Source: Caldilineaceae bacterium
GTDB taxonomy: Bacteria; Chloroflexota; Anaerolineae; Caldilineales; Caldilineaceae
DNA: 10,826 bases
Assembly: GCA_015494005.1 (NCBI GenBank)
Contig: WGCB01000484.1
Coordinates: forward strand, 1-10,826
Reading direction: 5' to 3'
The notes under the pieces: generated by a model
The model's database searches: none
The model's input: the letters and a program-made list of their open reading frames with translations, nothing else
What the model was told of the DNA's origin: nothing
Shown: positions 6,366 through 10,826 of the stretch, in pieces
How positions within the stretch are numbered: the stretch's first letter is position 1
How the letters are laid out: every line of letters begins with the position of its first letter
Made by a program: the position numbers and the translations under genes

Positions 6366-6385
6366 GCAGGTCATTCTTGCCTGTC

Positions 6386-6394
6386 GGGAAGGAG
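6386..6394 (+). promoter_or_regulatory. Strong ribosome binding site fixing a TTG start
   Basis: GGGAAGGAG lies seven bases before the TTG at 6402. The next in-frame ATG at 6429 has no ribosome binding site nearby, so this site decides the start of the SPL-like gene. Confidence 0.75.
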
Positions 6395-6401
6395 CTGAGC
6401 C

Positions 6402-7925
6402 TTGCTCACGGAACGTCTGATCCAGGCCATGAACCGACTGCCCGGCCCCGTCCTGGCAGGGCTGGAGCGGGGGTTGAAGAGGCTGCCTCCCCTGCGGCGG
6501 CTCCTGGAACGGGAGTACGAGAAGCTGCTGGACGAGCTGGAGCCCAGCCTGAAGCCCTACCGAGGCCGCTTCCCCAGCTTCGCCCGGCTGCCAGCCCAGG
6601 GCCGCCCCCGGGAGGAGATTCTGGAGGAGATGGCGGCCATGCAGGCCCTGGAGGAGGCCCGCTGGAAACAGGGGTTCGCCTCCGGCGCGGTCTACCACGG
6701 CGGCCAGGAGCACATCGACTTCCTCAACCGGGTCTACGCCCTCCACTCCCAGACCAACCCCCTCCACGCGGACCTCTGGCCCAGCATCGTGAAATTCGAG
6801 GCGGAGATCGTGGCCATGACCGGCGAGATGCTGGGTGCGGCCGCGGTCCGGGAGCAGGCCGCGCCCGGGGAGGAGGTCTGCGGCACGGTCACCTCCGGGG
6901 GCACGGAGAGCATCCTCCTGGCCATGAAGGCCTACCGGGACTGGGCCCGAGAGGAGCGGGGCATCACCCGGCCGGAGATGGTCCTGCCGGTGACGGCCCA
7001 TGCAGCCTTCGACAAGGCGGCCCGCTACTTCGGCATCAAGCAGGTGCGCATCCCCGTGGACCGGACCTTCGCCGCGGACGTGGAGGCGGCTCGGCGGGCC
7101 ATCACCCGGAACACGGTGGTGCTGGTGGGATCGGCCCCCTCTTTCCCCCACGGCGTGGTGGACCCCATCGCCCAGCTGTCGGAGCTGGCCCGGGAGCGGG
7201 GCATCGGCTTCCACACCGACGCCTGCCTGGGCGGCTTCGTCCTGCCCTGGGCCGAGAAGCTGGGCCACCCGGTGCCTCCCTTCGACTTCCGCCTGCCTGG
7301 GGTCACCTCCATCTCCGCGGACACCCACAAGTACGGTTACGCGGCCAAGGGCACGTCGGTGATCCTCTACCGGCGACCGGAGCTGCGCCGCTTCCAGTAC
7401 TACACCACCAGCGACTGGCCCGGCGGCCTCTACCTCTCCCCCACCTTTGCCGGCAGCCGGCCCGGCGGGCTGAGCGCGGCCTGCTGGGCGGCCCTGGTGA
7501 GCATGGGCGAGGAGGGCTACCTGGAGGCCACCCGCCTCATCCTGGCGGCCGCGGCCTTCATCCGGGCCGGGGTGGCGGCCATGCCGGAGCTGCGCCTGCT
7601 GGGGGAATCCCTGTTCGTGGTGGCCTTCACCGCGGACGGGCTGGACATCTACCGGGTGCTGGACGCCATGGCTCAGCGGGGCTGGAGCCTGAACGGCCTG
7701 CACCGCCCTCCGGCCATCCACATCGCGGTGACCTTGCGCCACACGGCCCCCGGCGTGGCCCAGCGTTTCCTGGCGGATCTGCGGGACGCCGTGGCGGAGG
7801 TCAAGGCCCAACCCCAGGCCCAGGGAGGCATGGCGCCCATCTACGGCATGGCGGCCACCATGCCCCTGCGGGGATTGGTGGACGAACTCCTCAAGCGCTA
7901 CCTGGACCGGCTCTACCGGGTCTGA
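6402..7925 (+). CDS. Sphingosine-1-phosphate-lyase-like PLP-dependent enzyme
   Basis: Fold-type I PLP enzyme of the group II decarboxylase superfamily, and specifically close to sphingosine-1-phosphate lyase. Known members cleave long-chain base phosphates to phosphoethanolamine and an aldehyde. In the 507-residue product I see SGAVYHGG (94-101), [10 protein letters not shown], the cofactor phosphate loop TSGGTES (164-170), H200 in [10 protein letters not shown] (stacks on PLP), D273 in HTDACLGGF (binds the pyridine nitrogen), and the Schiff-base lysine K310 in [24 protein letters not shown] and the following SAACWAAL also match eukaryotic and Symbiobacterium-type SPLs closely. Unlike the eukaryotic enzyme there is no N-terminal membrane anchor; the first 60 residues are amphipathic and basic ([20 protein letters not shown]), which might allow peripheral membrane contact. 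The start is TTG, set by a strong ribosome binding site. It lies 58 bp after an FGGY kinase. Annotation as glutamate or aspartate decarboxylase would be less apt, though the natural substrate is unproven. Confidence 0.88.
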   Translation: MLTERLIQAMNRLPGPVLAGLERGLKRLPPLRRLLEREYEKLLDELEPSLKPYRGRFPSFARLPAQGRPREEILEEMAAMQALEEARWKQGFASGAVYHGGQEHIDFLNRVYALHSQTNPLHADLWPSIVKFEAEIVAMTGEMLGAAAVREQAAPGEEVCGTVTSGGTESILLAMKAYRDWAREERGITRPEMVLPVTAHAAFDKAARYFGIKQVRIPVDRTFAADVEAARRAITRNTVVLVGSAPSFPHGVVDPIAQLSELARERGIGFHTDACLGGFVLPWAEKLGHPVPPFDFRLPGVTSISADTHKYGYAAKGTSVILYRRPELRRFQYYTTSDWPGGLYLSPTFAGSRPGGLSAACWAALVSMGEEGYLEATRLILAAAAFIRAGVAAMPELRLLGESLFVVAFTADGLDIYRVLDAMAQRGWSLNGLHRPPAIHIAVTLRHTAPGVAQRFLADLRDAVAEVKAQPQAQGGMAPIYGMAATMPLRGLVDELLKRYLDRLYRV

Positions 7926-7988
7926 GCTGCTCGGGCGGAATGGTCCAGAAACCCCACTCTCCTTCGGCCAATTTGCGCATTCTCCCCC

Positions 7989-8018
7989 TGGACAGCTGCG
8001 CACTTTCGCCGATATATT
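7989..8018 (+). promoter_or_regulatory. Putative sigma70-like promoter P1 of the HD-aroC transcript
   Basis: TGGACA (7989-7994, five of six -35 matches) and TATATT (8013-8018, five of six -10 matches) are separated by 18 bp, and the -10 sits in an AT-rich patch that stands out in this GC-rich window. Transcription would begin near 8025, about 160 nt before the HD gene, placing AGGAGGT just inside the message. Confidence 0.5.
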
Positions 8019-8048
8019 AGAAAATATTAGAACGAGGAGGTAAATCTT

Positions 8049-8077
8049 TTGTCAGAGGGAACAGGGTAGAGTACAAT
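8049..8077 (+). promoter_or_regulatory. Putative sigma70-like promoter P2 of the HD-aroC transcript
   Basis: TTGTCA (8049-8054, five of six matches) and TACAAT (8072-8077, five of six matches) are separated by exactly 17 bp, the best promoter match I found in the window. Transcription would begin near 8084, about 100 nt before the HD gene ATG. It overlaps the tiny TTG reading frame, so that frame may be only a by-product of the promoter sequence. Confidence 0.5.
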
Positions 8078-8183
8078 CCCCCTCGAGAAGCAGTCCACTT
8101 CACGCTCGTTCCCAGTCCCATCCACCAGACCTTCCGGGAAGAGAGGCCGGCAACGACGTTCTTCCCCCCATCGGTACCTTGCC

Positions 8184-9026
8184 ATGCTCAATCTGCAGAA
8201 CATCCTCATCAAGCACTTCATCGATGCCCTGGAACAAGCGTTTCGCCAGACCTACGGCACTCGGGAAACCCTGCTCTCCGAGACCATCCGCTGGGTGGGG
8301 CAACTGGCCCTGGAGAACCTCTCCAACTCGGATGCCCTCTACCACAACACAGAGCACACCATCATGGTGACCCTGGTGGGCCAGGCCATCCTCAAGGGCA
8401 AGCACCTGCTGGAGGGAGGCGTGACCCCTCGCCACTGGCTCCATTTCACCATGGCCCTGCTCTGCCACGACATCGGCTTCGTCCGGGGCATCTGCCAGAA
8501 CGACAACGGCACCCGGGTGGCCACGGGCATCGGCGACGAGACGGTGGAGATCCCCTACGGGGGCACGGACGCGGCCCTCACCCCCTACCACGTGGACCGC
8601 AGCAAGCTCTTCATCCGGGAGCGGTTCCAGCGCCCCCTCTTCCTGGACATCGACACGGACATCATCGCCAACTACATCGAGATGACCCGCTTCCCCATCC
8701 CCGAGGACGAGTTCTACCAGCAGACCAACACCTACGCCGGCCTGGTCCGGGCCGCGGACTTCATCGGCCAGCTGGGGGATCCGGGCTACCTGCGCAAGAT
8801 CCCGGCCCTCTTCTACGAGTTCGAAGAGACGGGGCTGAACAAGCAGCTGGGCTACGAGAACCCGGAGCAGATGCGCCAGAACTACTCCCGCTTCTACTGG
8901 AACACGGTGAACCCCTACATCCAGGACGCCCTGCGTTTCCTGCGCCTGACCCAGGAAGGAAAACAGTGGGTGGCCAACCTCCACGCCCACGTTTTCGACG
9001 TAGAGCACATGTCCGGGGGGAAGTGA
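8184..9026 (+). CDS. HD-domain metal-dependent phosphohydrolase-like protein (Npun_R2479 type)
   Basis: Probable cytoplasmic metal-dependent phosphohydrolase of the HD superfamily; the substrate is unknown. The 280-residue product begins with a helical region and carries the metal ligands in order: H54 and H58 in YHNTEH, the HD dyad H95-D96 in LLCHDIGF, and D192 in RAADFIGQLGD. H136 in PYHVDRS is a further candidate ligand. It resembles the cyanobacterial/Chloroflexota HD metalloprotein family named after Npun_R2479, which shares the YHNxEHT and QNDNGTRVATG segments. It is not a GGDEF/HD-GYP protein, since the GYP motif is absent. The ATG at 8184 is the first usable start after an in-frame TAG at 8067, and the family-like MLNLQNILIKHFIDAL begins there; it lacks a visible ribosome binding site. 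The stop lies 12 bp before aroC, so the two should be co-transcribed, although a functional link with chorismate synthesis is not evident. Confidence 0.85.
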   Translation: MLNLQNILIKHFIDALEQAFRQTYGTRETLLSETIRWVGQLALENLSNSDALYHNTEHTIMVTLVGQAILKGKHLLEGGVTPRHWLHFTMALLCHDIGFVRGICQNDNGTRVATGIGDETVEIPYGGTDAALTPYHVDRSKLFIRERFQRPLFLDIDTDIIANYIEMTRFPIPEDEFYQQTNTYAGLVRAADFIGQLGDPGYLRKIPALFYEFEETGLNKQLGYENPEQMRQNYSRFYWNTVNPYIQDALRFLRLTQEGKQWVANLHAHVFDVEHMSGGK

Positions 9027-9038
9027 GGGAGCGCCGCC

Positions 9039-10298
9039 ATGGAGATCCTGGGAGGTCCTCTCTTCGCTGTGGCCGGGGCCGGTGAGTCCCACGGCCCAGC
9101 CATCACCACCATCGTCTTCGGATGCCCGCCGGGCCTGCGCCTCTCCCGGGAGGCCGTGCAGCGCTACCTGGACCGGCGACGGCCGGGCAGCAGCAAGCAC
9201 GGCACCCCCCGCCAGGAGGCGGACAAGGTGCTCTTCCTCTCCGGCCTCTACGCGGAGGGGGAGACGGAGCGCTTGCTGGCCGGGCCGGAGCTCCACGTCC
9301 ACCTGGAGGAGCAGCACTTCCAGACCGAGAGCTACCAGGAGGGCTTCACCACTGGGGAGCCCATCGCCGCGCTGGTCCTCTCCGCCTCCAAGCGATCCCG
9401 CCACTACGAGCAGTTCGCCGGTCCCCAGGGCGAGGTGCGACCAGGCCACACGGACCTAGTCAAGTTCCACAAATCCCAGGGTTTCGTGGATGTGCGGGGC
9501 GGCGGCCGCTCCAGCTACCGCTCCACCATCTCCGACGTCATCGGCGGCTCCATCGCCCGCCTCTTCCTCCAGGACAGATTCAACACCGCCTTCCTCTCCT
9601 CCATCGTCCAGGTGGGCCCGTTGAAGGCCTCCCGCAGCCTGGCCCAGCACTTCCAGGAGCTCTTCCGACACACCCAGGACGTCCAGGTCCCCGCCCAGGA
9701 GCTCCAGGCGGTGGAGGCCCAGCTGGAGGCGGCGGAGATCCGCTCCCTGGACCCGGACTTCGCCCAGGAGGCGGCCCAGCTCATCAAGCGCACCCGCATC
9801 GAGGGGGACTCCCTGGGGGCCATGGTGGAGGTGGTGGCGGTCAACGTGCCTGCCCTGGTGGGGGATCCCCTCTACAACAGCCTGAAGCTGCGGCTCATGG
9901 GCGCGCTGGGCGGGCTGCACGCGGCCCAGTCCTGCGAGATGGGCGACGGCGTCCAGGTGGTGGCCCGACGGGGCAGCGAGAACAACGACCCCATCCGCCG
10001 CAGCGGCTACCAGAGCAACCGGCACGGGGGCCTCATCGGCGGCATCACCACGGGCATGCCCCTGGTCTTCCGGGTGGGCTTCAAACCCACCGCCACCATC
10101 GCCAAGCCCCAGCAGTCCGTGCGCAAGAACCTGGAGGAGATCGACTTCCAGCTGCGCAAAGGACGCCACGACCCCTGCGTGGGCGTCCGGGCCGGCGTCA
10201 CCCTGGAGAGCCGCATGGCCATCGAGGTGATGAACGCGGTGCTCATGCACCAGGCCAGCCGGGTGGATCCCCGCCACTTCCGCATCTTCGGCAGCTGA
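9039..10298 (+). CDS. aroC: Chorismate synthase, divergent form
   Basis: Makes chorismate from EPSP using reduced FMN, the last shikimate step, feeding the trp genes in this window. The 419-residue product has GESHG with H18, LDRRRPGSSKHGTPRQEAD, RPGHTD with H137, RGGGRSS (153-159), EGDSLGA, GDGVQVV, QSNRHGGLIGGITTG and KGRHDPCVGVRA, so both active-site histidines and the main FMN/substrate loops are kept. It is longer than the usual 360-400 residues. Between LSG (67-69) and TTG (104-106) it has 34 residues where E. coli has five. The second family signature reads RSSYRST in place of RSSARET, and the first reads VFGCPPG where VDGVPPG is usual. The ATG at 9039 has GAGGGAG seven bases upstream. 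It follows the HD gene by 12 bp and precedes a kinase-like ORF by 3 bp, indicating an operon. Likely a working chorismate synthase, but a paralogue with altered function cannot be excluded. Confidence 0.92.
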   Translation: MEILGGPLFAVAGAGESHGPAITTIVFGCPPGLRLSREAVQRYLDRRRPGSSKHGTPRQEADKVLFLSGLYAEGETERLLAGPELHVHLEEQHFQTESYQEGFTTGEPIAALVLSASKRSRHYEQFAGPQGEVRPGHTDLVKFHKSQGFVDVRGGGRSSYRSTISDVIGGSIARLFLQDRFNTAFLSSIVQVGPLKASRSLAQHFQELFRHTQDVQVPAQELQAVEAQLEAAEIRSLDPDFAQEAAQLIKRTRIEGDSLGAMVEVVAVNVPALVGDPLYNSLKLRLMGALGGLHAAQSCEMGDGVQVVARRGSENNDPIRRSGYQSNRHGGLIGGITTGMPLVFRVGFKPTATIAKPQQSVRKNLEEIDFQLRKGRHDPCVGVRAGVTLESRMAIEVMNAVLMHQASRVDPRHFRIFGS

Positions 10299-10301
10299 TC
10301 C

Positions 10302-10826
10302 ATGCCTTCGCCCACGATCCAGACCGTCCCCCATCTCCTGCTCATGAAGGGGCACCCGGCCACGGGCAAGAGCAGCCTGGCCCGGGCCCTGGCTCGCCGC
10401 CTCCGCTGGCCCCTGGTGGACAAGGACGACGCCAAGGATCACCTCTACCACCTGCCCCAGGGCAACCAGCTGGCCTACCAGATCGCCTGGCAGGTGACCG
10501 AGACCCAGCTGGGCCTGGGCCTCAGCGTCATCGTGGACACGCCCCTCTCCTACCCCCAAGGCTACGCGACCGGACAGGAGCTGGCCCAGCGCTACCGGGC
10601 CCGGCTCCTGGTGGTGGAGACGACGCTGGAGGAGGGGGAGTGGCGCCGTCGGCTGGCGCAGCGCACGGACTCCCCCCACCGCATCAGCTCCTGGGCGGCC
10701 ATGCAGGCGCTCCTGGCCCGCTACGACGGCTGCTGGGCCTACCCCATCCGGCCGGAGCATCACCTGCGGGTGGAGACCCATCGCCCGGTGGGGGAGCTGG
10801 TGGAACGGGTGCTCCAGGTCCTGGAG
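10302..10826 (+). CDS. P-loop (AAA_33-like) small-molecule kinase, 3'-truncated by the window edge
   Basis: The reading frame starts at ATG 10302, three bases after the aroC stop, and stays open for 175 codons to the last base, so the C-terminus is cut off by the window. A Walker A motif GHPATGKS (17-24) follows a hydrophobic strand HLLLMK. DKDDAKDHLY (40-49) resembles the substrate-facing acidic strand of AAA_33/gluconate-kinase-like ATP-binding proteins. SVIVDTPLSY supplies the Walker B-like strand, and EWRRRLAQRTDSPHR is a basic lid-like segment. It is not a typical shikimate kinase: the FxDxDxxIE motif and the GGG loop are missing, despite its place next to aroC. It could be a sugar, nucleoside or antibiotic kinase; I do not assign a substrate. 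Tight spacing implies co-transcription with aroC. Confidence 0.78.
   Translation, partial: MPSPTIQTVPHLLLMKGHPATGKSSLARALARRLRWPLVDKDDAKDHLYHLPQGNQLAYQIAWQVTETQLGLGLSVIVDTPLSYPQGYATGQELAQRYRARLLVVETTLEEGEWRRRLAQRTDSPHRISSWAAMQALLARYDGCWAYPIRPEHHLRVETHRPVGELVERVLQVLE

Larger units (their letters stand above)
7926..8183 (+). other. 258-bp intergenic leader region of the HD-domain gene
   Basis: No gene of normal size is present. The region contains an AT-rich patch (8011-8030) with the direct repeat ATATTAG (8014-8020 and 8024-8030) and two sigma70-like promoters. A perfect AGGAGGT (8035-8041) lies seven bases before a TTG that opens only a six-codon reading frame (8049-8069). CCCCCTCG (8078-8085) can pair with CGAGGAGG (8033-8040) except for one mismatch. 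The roughly 100 bases before the ATG at 8184 are pyrimidine-rich without an evident ribosome binding site. No T-tract terminator is seen for the upstream gene. Confidence 0.6.

Noticed and set aside
6039-8003. A 654-codon open frame on the minus strand across the kinase end and the SPL-like gene, with similar long antisense frames at 4874-6310, 8100-9449 and 9456-10781
   Set aside because: These mirror real plus-strand genes whose G/C-rich third positions suppress stop codons on the opposite strand. Their translations are low-complexity (rich in G, H, V, Q) with no recognisable domains.
8033-8090. Possible riboswitch in the HD gene leader
   Set aside because: I compared it by eye with preQ1, guanidine, fluoride, ZTP and c-di-GMP consensus elements and saw no match. 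Only a simple SD/anti-SD pairing is supported.
8027-8221. 64-codon minus-strand frame MKCLMRMFCRL... upstream of the HD gene
   Set aside because: It overlaps the HD gene start and the predicted promoters, shows no domain, and has no ribosome binding site; probably chance.
1-10826. tRNA, rRNA, CRISPR array, transposase or prophage genes
   Set aside because: I looked in the intergenic stretches and found no cloverleaf, regular spacer-repeat pattern or mobile-element coding gene.

Overview
The window is a GC-rich, gene-dense stretch of a bacterial chromosome with strong G/C bias at third codon positions and several GTG or TTG starts. The mix of genes (a free-standing trpC and trpF, a bacterial sphingosine-1-phosphate-lyase-like enzyme, an Npun_R2479-type HD protein and a divergent chorismate synthase) would fit a Chloroflexota lineage such as Caldilineae/Anaerolineae. 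That placement is an inference from gene content and style; no marker gene in the window fixes it.

Layout. Bases 1-1663 hold the 3' part of trpD followed by trpC, consecutive steps of tryptophan synthesis. A type II toxin-antitoxin pair (vapB-vapC, minus strand, about 1660-2257) sits tail-to-tail against trpC, and the two stop codons overlap. An AT-rich divergent promoter/operator region (about 2258-2370) separates vapB from a DUF554 membrane protein (2371-3102). The next intergenic stretch carries two back-to-back perfect hairpins inside a longer imperfect inverted repeat. A HAD-family phosphatase (3245-4018) then overlaps trpF (4015-4689) by an ATGA junction, so the trp pathway resumes after the interruption.

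The central part holds an FGGY-family sugar kinase (4754-6343) and a sphingosine-1-phosphate-lyase-like PLP enzyme with a TTG start and a strong ribosome binding site (6402-7925). A 258-bp intergenic region (7926-8183) with two stacked sigma70-like promoters leads into an HD-domain metal-dependent phosphohydrolase-like protein (8184-9026). Chorismate synthase aroC (9039-10298) and a P-loop kinase-like ORF that runs off the window follow in tight succession.

Together aroC, trpD, trpC and trpF cover the route from EPSP to chorismate and then part of the way from anthranilate to indole-glycerol phosphate. The window is mostly housekeeping. The parts most worth a second look are the divergent AroC, the kinase/SPL pair, the palindromic intergenic element at 3113-3213, and the leader of the HD gene. 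I did not find a clear new defence or mobile system beyond the vapBC pair.
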